Counted from the first letter of the stretch, positions 45,436-56,526 are shown. The stretch is 64,000 nucleotides of DNA from Litoreibacter arenae DSM 19593 (GCF_000442275.2 NZ_KE557314.1:1-64000); one strand, 5' to 3'. Notes: a model not told the origin generated them from the sequence alone. Numbers and translations are program-made.

Positions 45436-46734
45436 TCAGCGTTTTGCCCGCAGCTTGGTGAAATAGTCCAAGCGCCGCTTCAACTCCCGCTCGAACCCGC
45501 GCTCCACGGGGTTGTAATACACCCCGCGCTTCATCGTCTCGGGGAAATAGTTCTGCCCCGAAAAACCGTCCTCCGCGTCGTGGTCATAGGCGTAGCCGTC
45601 GCCGTAACCCTGATCCTTCATCAGCTTTGTCGGCGCGTTCAGGATATGCTTCGGCGGCGGCTCCGAGCCGGTTTTCTTCGCGGCTGCCATAGCGTTCTTA
45701 TACGCCGCATACCCAGCGTTGGACTTCGGCGCGAGCGCCAGATAGGTCACCGCCTGCGCCAGCGCCAGCTCCCCTTCGGGCGAACCCAGCCGCTCATACG
45801 TCTCCCAAGCATCCAGACAAACGCGATGCGCATGGGTGTCCGCCAAGCCGATATCCTCCACCGCCATCCGCGTGATCCGCCGCGCCAGATAGCGCGGGTC
45901 TTCGCCCCCCGTCAGCATCCGCGCGAACCAGTACAAGGCCGCGTCAGGGTCCGATCCACGCACCGATTTATGCAAGGCCGAGATCAGGTTGTAATGGCTG
46001 TCCCCCGACTTGTCGTATTGCGCCGCACGGCGCATCAGCCGCTTGCCCAGACTTTCGGTGTCCAGTTTGCCGTCGATCTTCCACGCGCTCACCTGCTCGA
46101 TCAGGTTCAAAAGCGCCCGTCCGTCGCCATCCGCCATTTCCAGCAGCGCCGCCCGCGCGTCGGGGTCCAATGGTAAATTGCGGCCCAAGTCCTTCTCCGC
46201 CCGCTGCGCCAGCCGTTCCAGATCAACCAGCGACAGACGCGTCAGCACCAACACCTGCGCCCGTGACAGCACAGCGGCATTCAACTCGAACGAGGGGTTC
46301 TCGGTCGTGGCCCCAACCAGAAGGATCGTGCCGTCCTCCATATAGGGCAAAAACCCGTCCTGCTGCGCCTTGTTGAAACGGTGTATCTCGTCGACGAACA
46401 GCAGCGTCCCCTGCCCGTTGTCGCGGCGCATCCGCGCGGCATCGAATATCTTCTTCAGGTCCGGCACACCGGTGAAAATCGCGCTGATCTGCACGAAATG
46501 CAGATCGGTTTCATCCGCCAGCAGCCGCGCGATGGTGGTCTTGCCCACCCCCGGCGGCCCCCAGAAAATCAGCGACGACAAAGCGCCCGATGCCAGCATC
46601 ACCCCAAGCGGGCTGTCCGGCCCTAGCACCTGTTCCTGTCCGATAACCTCGCCCAGCGTTTTGGGCCGCAAACGATCCGCCAAAGGCTGCATCTTCGACG
46701 GCTCTTTCGCGCCCGTATCGAACAGGTCCGGCAT
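45436..46734 (-). CDS. rarA: Replication-associated recombination protein A (RarA/MgsA)
   Basis: AAA+ ATPase of 432 residues acting at stalled replication forks. Walker A is GPPGVGKTT near residue 59, Walker B is LFVDEIHRFN near 112, sensor 1 is GATTENPSFELN, and the C-terminal RarA domain has a YKNAMAAAK segment. The start overlaps the degP-like stop (ATGA), so the two are co-transcribed. Confidence 0.96.
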   Translation of the reverse strand: MPDLFDTGAKEPSKMQPLADRLRPKTLGEVIGQEQVLGPDSPLGVMLASGALSSLIFWGPPGVGKTTIARLLADETDLHFVQISAIFTGVPDLKKIFDAARMRRDNGQGTLLFVDEIHRFNKAQQDGFLPYMEDGTILLVGATTENPSFELNAAVLSRAQVLVLTRLSLVDLERLAQRAEKDLGRNLPLDPDARAALLEMADGDGRALLNLIEQVSAWKIDGKLDTESLGKRLMRRAAQYDKSGDSHYNLISALHKSVRGSDPDAALYWFARMLTGGEDPRYLARRITRMAVEDIGLADTHAHRVCLDAWETYERLGSPEGELALAQAVTYLALAPKSNAGYAAYKNAMAAAKKTGSEPPPKHILNAPTKLMKDQGYGDGYAYDHDAEDGFSGQNYFPETMKRGVYYNPVERGFERELKRRLDYFTKLRAKR

Positions 46735-48116
46735 CAGATACGGAACCTGTAGGAAAACCGCTGCCCGCCGCGCAAGCCGTCAATCCGCCAGTTGCGCGAG
46801 CGCATGTCCGACACATCCTCCACATCGGCCGTCGACATGATCGCCTCGCCGTTGATTTCCAGCAGAACGTCGCCCGCACGCAATCCCACACGAGCCAGCG
46901 GGCCGGACACATCCGTCACCACCACACCCTCGGACAGCGCCGTGGGCAGGTTCAACTCCGACTGCACCGCCGGATTGATATTGGCCACGGCCAGACCCAC
47001 CAACGTGCCGCCCTGCACCACCCGCGCGTCACGCGGCGGCGTGTCAGGCGCTTCGATCAAAGCGACCTCCGCCTTCCTGACCTCGCCATCCGATAAATAC
47101 TCCACCGTGATCGTGTCGCCAACCGGCCGCACCGACATGCGAAACAGCATCTCCGGCGGCGAGTTCACCGGCTGCCCGTCCACCGACAACACGATGTCAC
47201 CCAAGGCCAACCCAGCCTCGGCAAACGGGCTGGCCGGATGCATCGACGAAATCACCACGCCCTCCGGCACGCTCAGCCCGAACCCTTCGGCCAGCGAGTA
47301 GTCCACGGCCTGCCCGAAAATACCGGCCCAGGCTTGGGTAAAGCTGTCATTGCCCGCCCGCGCCTGCTCGACATAGCGCGCAACCAGATTGGCGGGGATG
47401 GCGAAGCCCACCCCGTTCGACCCGCCGGAGCGTGTCAGGATCGACGTGTTGATCCCGATCAGACGCCCGCTCACGTCAATGAGCGCGCCGCCAGAGTTCC
47501 CCGGATTGATCGCCGCATCCGTCTGCAAGTAGTACCCGCGCGCGTTGCCTGTCGCCGTGCCGGACCGCGCCAGCCCCGAGACGATGCCGGACGTCACGGT
47601 CTGCCCGATCCCGAACGGGTTGCCGATGGCCAGCGCCAATTCGCCCACCTCGACCTGGTCGCTGTCGCGGAAGTCCAGATGCGGCAGCGGCGTGTCCGCG
47701 TTGATCTTCAAGATCGCCAGATCGCTGTCCCGGTCCGCCAGCAGAATATCCGCCTCGAACTCGCGCCGGTCGGTCAAAACCACGCGGATTTCCGTCGCCA
47801 TGCCGACCACATGGTAGTTCGACACCACGATCCCGTCCTCGGACACGATCACACCCGACCCCAGCGAGTTCTGAACCCGTGGCCGCGACAGGCCAAACCC
47901 ACGAAACAAATCCTCGAACATCGGGTTGCCCGCGAACGGGCTTTCCGACTGCTGCACCACGCGGTTGGCGAAGATGTTGACCACCGCGGGGGCTGCCTCC
48001 TTGACCAGCGGCGCAAAGCTCAGGCTGATCTCGGTCTGGCTCTGCGGCACCTTCACTTCGGCGGACGCAGGCAGGGCAAAGGCAAGGACGGCGAGAACGG
48101 GTAAAATCAGTCGCAT
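46734..48116 (-). CDS. Do-family serine endopeptidase (DegP/DegQ-like)
   Basis: Periplasmic protease of 460 residues with a signal peptide ending near residue 19 (LAFALPASA). The catalytic triad is His in VSNYHVVG near residue 103, Asp in DRDSDLAILKI near 133 and Ser in NPGNSGGALID near 208. Two PDZ domains follow (about 265-350 and 365-455), as in DegP and DegQ. Start 48116 is chosen for the signal peptide and the gaggga site; the longer frame adds 19 unlikely residues. It lies upstream of rarA. Confidence 0.93.
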   Translation of the reverse strand: MRLILPVLAVLAFALPASAEVKVPQSQTEISLSFAPLVKEAAPAVVNIFANRVVQQSESPFAGNPMFEDLFRGFGLSRPRVQNSLGSGVIVSEDGIVVSNYHVVGMATEIRVVLTDRREFEADILLADRDSDLAILKINADTPLPHLDFRDSDQVEVGELALAIGNPFGIGQTVTSGIVSGLARSGTATGNARGYYLQTDAAINPGNSGGALIDVSGRLIGINTSILTRSGGSNGVGFAIPANLVARYVEQARAGNDSFTQAWAGIFGQAVDYSLAEGFGLSVPEGVVISSMHPASPFAEAGLALGDIVLSVDGQPVNSPPEMLFRMSVRPVGDTITVEYLSDGEVRKAEVALIEAPDTPPRDARVVQGGTLVGLAVANINPAVQSELNLPTALSEGVVVTDVSGPLARVGLRAGDVLLEINGEAIMSTADVEDVSDMRSRNWRIDGLRGGQRFSYRFRI

Positions 48117-48178
48117 CGGGTTTCCCTCTGTGGTGCGTCCCTCTGATATGCCGCCGCGACCGCCGGAATTCAATGCGC

Positions 48179-48733
48179 TTACAGGTCGCCTTCGTAAGCC
48201 AGCCGCCGCCTGCGCCGCTCCGCCAGTATCTCAAGACGCGGATACCAGTTGTAGCGCTTGTCCTCGCGGGTCTTGCTCCAGAACAGCCGCCCGCTGTCGC
48301 GCCACGGGTCCAGCACGATCGCGTCATACATGTCGTCGCCCTTGGCCGAGATCAGCACGGTGCTGTGCGAAATCAGGATCGGGTTCAGCCCGTTGGCAAT
48401 CGCGCGGTGCAGGTCCAGCGTCTTGAACTGCTCTTGCGCCAACCGCGCCTGCATGTCCTCCGCCCAGTGCCAGCATAGCCCGCGCGGGCGCTCCCCCCGG
48501 TTCACCTTGCGGTTATGGGCCAGCGGGCGGTCGGTAATCCGGTATTCCTTCGCCAGTTGCAAAGGGTAGTCGTAGGCAATCCGCGCCGCGCGCGCTGCCT
48601 CGTCAGGGTCCACATGCGCACCCAGCCCACGGATTTTCGCTGCCAAAGCGTCCACCTCGGCCTTGCTGGCTTGTGGCGGGCCGTCAGGATAGGGCGTCCC
48701 GCAGGCGGCCAGAGCCAGGCTTGCGCCGGACAT
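48179..48733 (-). CDS. Hypothetical lipoprotein, signal peptide apparently out of frame
   Basis: A 184-residue frame with a lipobox-like SLALAACG near residues 5-12. The signal peptide is too short as read. Just upstream, a run of five T (48757-48761) separates it from ATG 48770. With four instead of five, the frame would read MRQKILRRSFLLMSG and join the lipobox as a normal lipoprotein signal. The mature part has RGLCWHWAEDMQARL, AIANGLNPILISHSTVLISA and VLDPWRDSGRLFW, a conserved-looking alpha/beta domain I cannot name. Either the sequence has an indel or translation starts inside. Confidence 0.7.
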   Translation of the reverse strand: MSGASLALAACGTPYPDGPPQASKAEVDALAAKIRGLGAHVDPDEAARAARIAYDYPLQLAKEYRITDRPLAHNRKVNRGERPRGLCWHWAEDMQARLAQEQFKTLDLHRAIANGLNPILISHSTVLISAKGDDMYDAIVLDPWRDSGRLFWSKTREDKRYNWYPRLEILAERRRRRLAYEGDL

Positions 48734-48842
48734 AAGAAGAAACGATCGTCTAAGAATTTTTCTGCCTCATACGTCTTTTTTGTTTGCCGGAAAACTAAGC
48801 GGCCCCGCGGCCCGTGTCGAGCCTATGACCAAAACGTGAAAA

Positions 48843-48865
48843 GCCCCGCCGGTCACAGGCGGGGC
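48843..48865 (-). terminator. Terminator of the ribosomal/rpoA operon
   Basis: GCCCCGCC (48843-48850) pairs with GGCGGGGC (48858-48865). On the minus strand TTTTCACGTTTT follows, 27 bases after the rplQ stop. Confidence 0.85.
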
Positions 48866-48891
48866 CTTCCAAATCTCTCGTCAGAAGCGCC

Positions 48892-49305
48892 CTATTCGGC
48901 GTCTTCGGCCTCAAGGCGGGCCTTGTCGGCGGCACCCTTGGCGGATACGTCGCGGTCGACGAACTCGATGATTGCCATGGGCGCCATGTCGCCGTAGCGG
49001 AAGCCGACTTTCATGATGCGCACATAGCCGCCCTGGCGGTCTTTGTAGCGGGGGCCCAGCACGTCGAACAGCTTGGCCAGGTCTTTGTCCTGACGCAGCT
49101 TCGAGCCAGCTAGGCGGCGGGCATGCAGATCGCCGCGTTTCGCCAGCGTGATCATCTTTTCAATGATGGGGCGAAGCTCTTTGGCTTTCGGCAGGGTTGT
49201 CTTGATTTGCTCATGTTCGATGAGCGAGCCGCACATGTTGACGAACAGCGCTTTGCGGTGCTCGTGGGTGCGGTTCAGGCGGCGGTAGCCTCTTGCGTGA
49301 CGCAT
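48892..49305 (-). CDS. rplQ: 50S ribosomal protein L17
   Basis: Ribosomal protein of 137 residues. [23 protein letters not shown] start, then [19 protein letters not shown] and an acidic C-terminal tail usual in alphaproteobacteria. Last gene of the alpha operon, after rpoA, with a terminator behind it. The 198-base gap to rpoA is wider than usual and contains hairpins. Confidence 0.97.
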   Translation of the reverse strand: MRHARGYRRLNRTHEHRKALFVNMCGSLIEHEQIKTTLPKAKELRPIIEKMITLAKRGDLHARRLAGSKLRQDKDLAKLFDVLGPRYKDRQGGYVRIMKVGFRYGDMAPMAIIEFVDRDVSAKGAADKARLEAEDAE

Positions 49306-49470
49306 TTGGTCGTTCCTTCTATCTATACTTTGTACGGGTCAGCGATGCGTGTCGCTGCCTCTGTTGGGGCGGGATTGCCCGTGTTTTCCCGGTCAAAACA
49401 CCGGTATTTTCGTGGTCTGCTTCGCGTCGGCATTGTGTCGGACTTTTGTCGGGCACGCCGGGCGGAGCTG

Positions 49471-49493
49471 CAAGGCGGGGGCGACCCCGCCTC
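49471..49493. repeat. G+C hairpin downstream of rpoA
   Basis: AGGCGGGG (49473-49480) pairs with CCCCGCCT (49485-49492), 12 bases past the rpoA stop on the minus strand. No T run follows, so it may be an RNA stabiliser or repeat more than a terminator. It resembles the GGCGGGG...CCCCGCC repeats at 54.4-54.7 kb. Confidence 0.5.
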
Positions 49494-49503
49494 ACGGTGT
49501 TTC

Positions 49504-50520
49504 TCAGAACGCGTCTTCGAATTTCTTGGCCAGATCTTCGATGTTCTCTGGCGGCCAGTCCACGATGTCCATCCCGAGGTGCAGGCCCATGCCGGACAGC
49601 ACTTCCTTGATCTCGTTCAGCGACTTGCGGCCGAAGTTCGGCGTACGCAGCATTTCTGCTTCGGTCTTCTGGATCAGATCGCCAATATACACGATATTGT
49701 CGTTCTTCAGGCAGTTGGCCGAACGTACGGACAGTTCCAGCTCGTCCACCTTCTTCAGCAGAAGCGGGTTGAACTCCAGCTCGTCCTCGTCGTCCTGCGC
49801 GCGGGCCGATTCCGGCTCGTCGAAGTTCACGAAGATGCCCAGCTGATCCTGCATGATGCGCGCGGCATAGGCCACGGCGTCGTCAGGCGTCAGGGAGCCG
49901 TCGGTTTCGATCTTCATCGTCAGCTTGTCATAGTCGAGCACCTGACCTTCGCGGGTCGGCTGCACGTCGTAAGACACTTTCTTGACGGGCGAGAAGATGG
50001 CGTCGATCGGGATCAGGCCGATGGGTGCATCCTCCGGCTTGTTCTTCTCTGCCGAGACGTAGCCCTTGCCGGTGTTCACCGTCAGCTCCATGAACAGCTC
50101 TGCGCCGTCATCAAGGTGGCAGATCACATGGTCGCGGTTCAGGATTTCGATGCCAGCGCTATCCGAGATATCGCCAGCGGTCACGACTGCCGGGCCTTTC
50201 GCGGAAACCGACAGGCGCTTTGGCCCTTCGACTTCCATGCGGATGGCCACGCCTTTGAGGTTCAGGATCACATCCGTCACATCTTCACGCACGCCCGCGA
50301 TCGAGGAAAACTCGTGCAGCACGTTGTCGATCTGGACCGAGGTGATCGCGGCACCTTGAAGCGAGCTCATCAGAACGCGACGCAGGGCGTTGCCCATGGT
50401 CAGGCCAAAACCACGCTCCAGCGGCTCGGCAATCACGGTTGCTTTGCGCGCAGGGTCGTTGCCGGGCTTTACGTCCAGTTGGGTGGGCTTGATCAGCTCT
50501 TGCCAATTTTTATGGATCAT
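49504..50520 (-). CDS. rpoA: DNA-directed RNA polymerase subunit alpha
   Basis: RNA polymerase alpha of 338 residues. The N-terminal assembly domain includes [22 protein letters not shown] near residue 38. The C-terminal domain holds [17 protein letters not shown] near 265 and [12 protein letters not shown] near 300. Start 50520 matches the family and has the ggaggcgacacac site; the longer open frame starts in a non-homologous extension. Confidence 0.97.
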   Translation of the reverse strand: MIHKNWQELIKPTQLDVKPGNDPARKATVIAEPLERGFGLTMGNALRRVLMSSLQGAAITSVQIDNVLHEFSSIAGVREDVTDVILNLKGVAIRMEVEGPKRLSVSAKGPAVVTAGDISDSAGIEILNRDHVICHLDDGAELFMELTVNTGKGYVSAEKNKPEDAPIGLIPIDAIFSPVKKVSYDVQPTREGQVLDYDKLTMKIETDGSLTPDDAVAYAARIMQDQLGIFVNFDEPESARAQDDEDELEFNPLLLKKVDELELSVRSANCLKNDNIVYIGDLIQKTEAEMLRTPNFGRKSLNEIKEVLSGMGLHLGMDIVDWPPENIEDLAKKFEDAF

Positions 50521-50639
50521 GTGTGTCGCCTCCATGCTCGACCGCGGATCATGTCCAAATCCGGGGCCACTCGAGGTTGAAATGACAAACACGGACCCCG
50601 CCCAGAACAAGGACGGGGACCGCGCGATAAAATCGTATC

Positions 50640-51029
50640 TTAAACGCGGCGGCGCTTTGGTGGGCGGCAGCCGTTATGGGCCATTGGCGTCACGTCGCGG
50701 ATGGACGAGATCTGGAAGCCCGCAGCAGCCAGCGCACGCAGCGCGGACTCACGGCCAGAGCCTGGGCCCTGAACTTCGACTTCCAGCGTCTTCACGCCGT
50801 GTTCCTGAGCCTTGCGGCCTGCGTCTTCGGCAGCCATCTGTGCGGCGTAAGGCGTCGATTTGCGCGAGCCCTTGAAGCCACAGGTCCCAGCGGAGGACCA
50901 GGAGATAGCGTTGCCCTGAACGTCAGAGATCAGGATCTTGGTGTTGTTGAACGAAGAGTTCACATGCGCAACGCCTGCGGCGATGTTCTTGCGGACCTTC
51001 TTCTTAACGGTGCGTTTTTCACGTGCCAT
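50640..51029 (-). CDS. rpsK: 30S ribosomal protein S11
   Basis: Platform protein of 129 residues, with [38 protein letters not shown] and the C-terminal [18 protein letters not shown] signature. Between rpsM and rpoA as in the usual alpha operon. Confidence 0.98.
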   Translation of the reverse strand: MAREKRTVKKKVRKNIAAGVAHVNSSFNNTKILISDVQGNAISWSSAGTCGFKGSRKSTPYAAQMAAEDAGRKAQEHGVKTLEVEVQGPGSGRESALRALAAAGFQISSIRDVTPMAHNGCRPPKRRRV

Positions 51030-51044
51030 GGATCAAGCCTCCCC

Positions 51045-51413
51045 TTACTTCTTCTTGCCGGCAATGGCCTTTGCGGGGCCTTTGCGGGTGCGTGCGTTCG
51101 TGTGGGTCCGTTGACCGCGAACAGGGAGGTTACGACGGTGGCGCAGGCCACGGTAGCAACCCAGATCCATCAAACGTTTGATGTTCATGGTGGTCTCACG
51201 ACGCAGGTCGCCTTCGACGTCATAGTTTTCGTCGATATGCTCGCGGATTTTCAAAATCTCGGCGTCCGAGAGATCGTTCATGCGGCGCGATGCGTCGATA
51301 CCGACGGCTTCACAAATCGCTTTCGCGGAGGTGTGGCCGATGCCGGTGATGTAGGTCAGTGCGATGGGGACGCGCTTTGCGTCTGGCAGGTTAACGCCGG
51401 AAATACGTGCCAA
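51045..51413 (-). CDS. rpsM: 30S ribosomal protein S13
   Basis: Head protein of 122 residues: [37 protein letters not shown], and the C-terminal [21 protein letters not shown] tail. It follows adk after a 209-base gap carrying two hairpins. Confidence 0.98.
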   Translation of the reverse strand: MARISGVNLPDAKRVPIALTYITGIGHTSAKAICEAVGIDASRRMNDLSDAEILKIREHIDENYDVEGDLRRETTMNIKRLMDLGCYRGLRHRRNLPVRGQRTHTNARTRKGPAKAIAGKKK

Positions 51414-51436
51414 GTGGCAATTCCTTCTTCGGTCGC

Positions 51437-51502
51437 GGTTCCGTAGCTCCGGAACCTTTTTTCACAACGTAAGCCCGAAGGTTTTTTACAACCTGCGGGC
51501 TT
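51437..51502. promoter_or_regulatory. Pair of hairpins in the adk-rpsM gap
   Basis: GGTTCCG (51437-51443) pairs with CGGAACC (51450-51456), followed on the plus strand by six T. AAGCCCG (51471-51477) pairs with CGGGCTT (51496-51502), with a further inner AAGGTT/AACCT pairing. On the ribosomal strand they could act as an attenuator or leader of rpsM. Their function is unproven. Confidence 0.5.
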
Positions 51503-51622
51503 GGCTTGGATATGGTCAACACCGTGTCAGCTAGCTAGGCCGTGGTGCGATTCCCTTGAGGGATGGTGCGGCTTAGGAGGTTTTTGCCATATGGTCAAGA
51601 GCCCCCCGCCCCGCCGTAGCGT

Positions 51623-52263
51623 CTAGCGGTCCAAAACCCCCGCAATGGCCTTCGCCACCGCGTCGATTTCGCCCAGCCCGTCGACCGTGTGCAGGTCGCC
51701 CTTGGCGTAGTAATATCCGATCAGCGGCGATGTCTTCTTGTAGTATTCCATCAGCCGGGTGCGCAGGCTTTCCTCGTTGTCGTCCGCGCGACGCTGGAAG
51801 TCGGTGCCGCCACAATTGGAGCATTTGCCATCGTCGGGGATCGGTTTGGTCAGGTCGTTATAGACCTCGCCGCAATCCCCGCATGTGGACCGCGCGGTGA
51901 TCCGTGCGACCAGCGCATCGTCATCCACCTGCATCTCCACCACCGCGTCCAGCGTGGTGCCATGTTTCGCAAGCAGATCGCCTAACGCATCCGCCTGAGG
52001 CAGCGTGCGCGGGAACCCGTCAAAGATAAACCCGCCCGCGTGGTCGCCTTCCAGCTTCTCTTCGATTAGCCCGATGACGATCTCGTCGGTGACCAACTGT
52101 CCCGCATCCATGATCGCGGCAACCTTGTTGCCCATCGCAGTGCCGGAGCTTTTCGCCTCGCGCAGCATGTCGCCGGTGGACAGTTGCACCATGCCGCGCT
52201 CCGCGACCAGTTTGCGGGCTTGTGTGCCCTTCCCCGCGCCGGGCGGGCCAAGCAGAATGATGT

Positions 52264-52267
<4 letters not shown>
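51623..52267 (-). CDS. adk: Adenylate kinase
   Basis: AMP phosphotransferase of 214 residues. P-loop GPPGAGKGT at residues 7-15, [13 protein letters not shown] near 84, and a zinc-type LID with CGDC and CSNC cysteine pairs (about residues 128-155), as in many Gram-positive and some alphaproteobacterial enzymes. Its ATG overlaps the secY stop by 4 bases, a standard spc arrangement. Confidence 0.97.
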
Positions 52268-53631
<1,364 letters not shown>

Positions 53632-53740
53632 GTGCTTGGGTATCCTGTCTAGATATGCACAGCGCCGCGCACGGGGCTTCCCGTCGCGGCGCTGGAAAAC
53701 TCAAAAGGTATGTAAGAGGCGCAGTGGCCTCTCACAAGGC

Positions 53741-54208
53741 TTATTCAGCAGCCGCTGCGGTGTTGAGCTTGCCGCCGGCTTTTTCCACGGCTTCGACAGC
53801 CGATTTGGAGGCACCGGTCACGCTCAGGTTCACCTTGGCCGAGAAGTCACCCTTCGCCAGAACGCGAACGCCGTCCAGCTTGCGACGCACCAGACCTGCT
53901 TCAATCAGCGTGTCTTCGGTGATCTCGCCTTTGGCGTCCAGCTTCTTGGCGTCGATGAATTTCTGGATCATGCCCAGATTGACGACGGCGAACGCCTTGC
54001 GGTTCGGCTTGTTGAAGCCGCGCTTGGGCAGACGCATGTAAAGGGGCATTTGGCCGCCTTCGTAGCCGTTCAGAGCAACGCCCGAGCGGGATTTTTGACC
54101 TTTGATACCACGGCCACCCATCTTACCTTTGCCAGAGCCCGGGCCACGGCCCACGCGCTTTTTGGTTTTGGTCGCACCGGGGTTGTCACGAAGTTCGTGC
54201 AGTTTCAT
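53741..54208 (-). CDS. rplO: 50S ribosomal protein L15
   Basis: Large-subunit protein of 155 residues with [42 protein letters not shown] and the later [16 protein letters not shown] block. It lies 512 bases downstream of rpmD instead of next to it, behind a terminator, so it probably has its own promoter for rplO-secY-adk. Confidence 0.97.
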   Translation of the reverse strand: MKLHELRDNPGATKTKKRVGRGPGSGKGKMGGRGIKGQKSRSGVALNGYEGGQMPLYMRLPKRGFNKPNRKAFAVVNLGMIQKFIDAKKLDAKGEITEDTLIEAGLVRRKLDGVRVLAKGDFSAKVNLSVTGASKSAVEAVEKAGGKLNTAAAAE

Positions 54209-54354
54209 ATCGCTTCTCCTATTGCCGGAAGGGTCCTCGAAGCGAAATGGACCAAACGCGGCGTTTCTTGTTTATGAGTCGGACCTGTCAGCCAGGCCAC
54301 TGTGGGCGTATATGCCCTCGCGCCACCTGTTGCAAGCCGGATGATCCGGCATTT

Positions 54355-54382
54355 GTAAGGCGGGGTTTCACCCCACCACCCT
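54355..54382. repeat. GGCGGGGTTTCACCCC repeat, copy 1
   Basis: A short near-palindrome of the form gtaaggcggggtttcacccc. Two related copies lie at 54621-54640 and 54694-54717, all inside the rpmD-rplO spacer. Confidence 0.6.
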
Positions 54383-54620
54383 GTCAGCCTTAAAGGCAGT
54401 CCCGCGCCAGTATTCGGTCCACGACGGGGCAGGCTCGGATTTCAAAATGACTTTGAGACGAGGTCCGAAGACCTTGAGCAGAATAAGAGCGGTCATGTGA
54501 GGAGAGTCCATTTGAGTAAACGAGTCAGTGCGGTCTCTACGCCAGCGTCTCTCACGACGCCAGAGCCATTTCGGAATGGCAGGGATGCGGTTGGCGCATG
54601 CACACGAAAACCCCCTCGTT

Positions 54621-54640
54621 TGGCGGGGTTCATCCCACCC
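54621..54640. repeat. GGCGGGGTTCATCCC repeat, copy 2
   Basis: A variant of the neighbouring near-palindromic repeat (tggcggggttcatcccaccc), just beside the rpmD terminator. Confidence 0.5.
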
Positions 54641-54650
54641 CCACCACCCC

Positions 54651-54681
54651 AAAAAAACGCCCCGCTTTTCAGCGAGGCGTT
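54651..54681 (-). terminator. Strong terminator downstream of rpmD
   Basis: AACGCC (54656-54661) pairs with GGCGTT (54676-54681), with a further CGC/GCG pairing inside and one mismatch. On the minus strand a run of seven T follows. It lies 40 bases after the rpmD stop and would end transcription of the rplN-rpmD block before rplO. Confidence 0.85.
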
Positions 54682-54693
54682 CTCAAACTTTGC

Positions 54694-54717
54694 GTAGGGC
54701 GGGGTTCACCCCGCCGC
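54694..54717. repeat. GGCGGGGTTCACCCCGCC repeat, copy 3
   Basis: A near-perfect palindrome (ggcggggttcaccccgcc) directly after the rpmD stop on the minus strand, related to the copies at 54355 and 54621. Confidence 0.6.
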
Positions 54718-54720
54718 CAC

Positions 54721-54909
54721 TTAGCCGCGCTCTTCGATGATCTCGACGAGGTGCGGGATGCTTTCGACCATGCCGCGTACGGAAGGGGTGTCTTCCAGCT
54801 CACGGGTCTTGTGCATTTTGTTCAGGCCCAGACCAACCAGCGTAGCACGCTGCTTTTCCGGACGACGGATCGGGCTACCGATCTGTTTTACAACGATAGT
54901 TTTAGCCAT
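54721..54909 (-). CDS. rpmD: 50S ribosomal protein L30
   Basis: Small protein of 62 residues: [38 protein letters not shown] and [18 protein letters not shown]. It starts 3 bases after the rpsE stop. It is followed by a repeat and a strong terminator. Confidence 0.97.
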   Translation of the reverse strand: MAKTIVVKQIGSPIRRPEKQRATLVGLGLNKMHKTRELEDTPSVRGMVESIPHLVEIIEERG

Positions 54910-54912
54910 GTC

Positions 54913-55494
54913 TTAGGCCTCCGTCACAACTGGAGCTTGCTCGCCGTCGACCTTGGGGCCGTCTTCCGAGCGCAGAATGTCCGCAACCTTCTTACCACGA
55001 CGCTGCGCCACCATGCGGGGGGAAGCTTCGTTCACGAGACCGTTCAACGTAGCACGGATCATGTTGTAAGGGTTCTGCGAACCGATTGATTTTGCGACAA
55101 CATCCTGGACGCCGAGCATCTCGAACACAGCACGCATCGGACCACCGGCGATGATACCGGTACCTTGTGGCGCGGTCCGCATAACGACTTTACCAGCGCC
55201 GTGACGGCCAGCAACATCGTGGTGCAGCGTGCGGCCTTCGCGCAGTGGCACGCGGATCATCTGGCGCTTGGCTTGCTCGGTGGCTTTGCGGATGGCCTCT
55301 GGGACCTCTTTCGCTTTACCTTTACCGAAGCCGACGCGGCCTTTCTGGTCGCCAACGACGACAAGTGCGGCGAAGCCGAAACGCTTACCACCTTTAACGG
55401 TCTTGGACACGCGGTTGATCGCGACGAGGCGATCTGCGAATTCGGGGGTTTCGTCCCGATCGCGGCGACCGCGGTTTCCTGGTTCTCTTGCCAT
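54913..55494 (-). CDS. rpsE: 30S ribosomal protein S5
   Basis: A 193-residue protein with the double-stranded RNA-binding N domain ([23 protein letters not shown]) and the C domain ([34 protein letters not shown]). Start 55494 is supported by the gaaggatttgcca site; the longer frame adds 15 residues without a site. Confidence 0.96.
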   Translation of the reverse strand: MAREPGNRGRRDRDETPEFADRLVAINRVSKTVKGGKRFGFAALVVVGDQKGRVGFGKGKAKEVPEAIRKATEQAKRQMIRVPLREGRTLHHDVAGRHGAGKVVMRTAPQGTGIIAGGPMRAVFEMLGVQDVVAKSIGSQNPYNMIRATLNGLVNEASPRMVAQRRGKKVADILRSEDGPKVDGEQAPVVTEA

Positions 55495-55621
55495 TGGCAA
55501 ATCCTTCAATTTCTGCGCCTTAGCGCCGTTTAACCTCAATCGCAGTGGGCAAGCGCCCCCCGATCATCGAGGCCCTAGGGCCTGCAAAAATGGGCGCCCC
55601 TGATACGGAGCGCCCAAAGAC

Positions 55622-55981
55622 TTAGATTTTCAAACCGCCTTCACGGGCAGCTTCGGCCAAGGCCTTCACTTTACCGTGGAAGAGGAAACCACCGCGGTCG
55701 AAGTAGGCTTCGGACACGCCAGCTTTCTTGGCGCGTTCCGCGATTGCGGCCCCGACTTTGGTTGCAGCTTCGATGTTGTTCTTGCCAACGATGCCCAGAT
55801 CCTTCTCGAGAGAAGAAGCCGAGGCGATCGTCACGCCGTTCACATCATCAATCAGCTGCACGCTGATGTTCTTGTTGGAGCGGTGAACCGACAGACGCGC
55901 GCGTCCGGCGTTGACCTTGCGAAGTTTGTTCCGAACGCGCAGGCGGCGTTTGATGAACAGATCACGTTTGCTAGTAGCCAT
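55622..55981 (-). CDS. rplR: 50S ribosomal protein L18
   Basis: 5S rRNA-binding protein of 119 residues: [12 protein letters not shown]-type start, [21 protein letters not shown], and the C-terminal [24 protein letters not shown] block. Its ATG overlaps the rplF stop by one base. A wide gap of 127 bases, with no gene seen, separates it from rpsE. Confidence 0.97.
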   Translation of the reverse strand: MATSKRDLFIKRRLRVRNKLRKVNAGRARLSVHRSNKNISVQLIDDVNGVTIASASSLEKDLGIVGKNNIEAATKVGAAIAERAKKAGVSEAYFDRGGFLFHGKVKALAEAAREGGLKI

Positions 55982-56514
55982 TACTTCTTCTTCCCTTCTT
56001 TGCGGAAGACGAACTCGTCCTTGTAGCGGATGCCCTTGCCTTTATAAGGCTCTGGCTTTCGCCACGCGCGGATGTTGGCAGCCACTTGGCCGACAACCTG
56101 CTCGTCAATCCCCTCGACGGTGATTTCGGTCGCCTTGGGAGACGTAACCGTTACACCTTCAGGCACTTCGTAGATTACGTCATGCGACAGGCCGAGGTTC
56201 AGCTTCAGGTTCTTGCCTTCCATCGCGGCGCGGTAACCCACACCTTGAAGTTCAAGCTCTTTCTTGAAGCCGTCCGTAACGCCCGTGATCAAGTTTGCCA
56301 CCATCGTGCGGCTCATGCCCCACTGCTGGCGGGCACGCTTGGACGAGCCGCGAGGCGTAATGGTCACCACGTTGTCCTCGACAGTGAGGGTCACGTCGTC
56401 GGTTGCCTTGAAGGAACGGGTCCCCTTGGGGCCTTTCACTTCAATGGTCTGGCCAGAGACGGACGCGGTCACGCCGGAGGGCAGATCGACTGGTTTTTTA
56501 CCAATACGAGACAT
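55981..56514 (-). CDS. rplF: 50S ribosomal protein L6
   Basis: A 177-residue protein: [19 protein letters not shown] start, [21 protein letters not shown] in the middle and the signature [13 protein letters not shown] near the C terminus. Confidence 0.98.
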   Translation of the reverse strand: MSRIGKKPVDLPSGVTASVSGQTIEVKGPKGTRSFKATDDVTLTVEDNVVTITPRGSSKRARQQWGMSRTMVANLITGVTDGFKKELELQGVGYRAAMEGKNLKLNLGLSHDVIYEVPEGVTVTSPKATEITVEGIDEQVVGQVAANIRAWRKPEPYKGKGIRYKDEFVFRKEGKKK

Positions 56515-56526
56515 AACTGGCGCTCC

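Larger units (their letters stand above)
54209..54720. other. Repeat-rich spacer splitting the spc cluster
   Basis: A 512-base gap between rpmD and rplO. It holds a strong terminator for the rpmD side, three short GGCGGGGTT(T)CA(C/T)CCC repeats, and a frame on the minus strand (54368-54652) that resembles no known family. A promoter for rplO should lie in its left part, but I could not place boxes with confidence. Confidence 0.5.

Noticed and set aside
49123-50580. A 485-codon plus-strand frame over rplQ-rpoA
   Set aside because: It is fully antisense to rpoA and rplQ, whose proteins are unmistakable.
54368-54652. Minus-strand frame of 94 codons in the rpmD-rplO spacer
   Set aside because: It overlaps the terminator and repeats, has no convincing start signal, and matches no family I know, so it is described only as part of the spacer.
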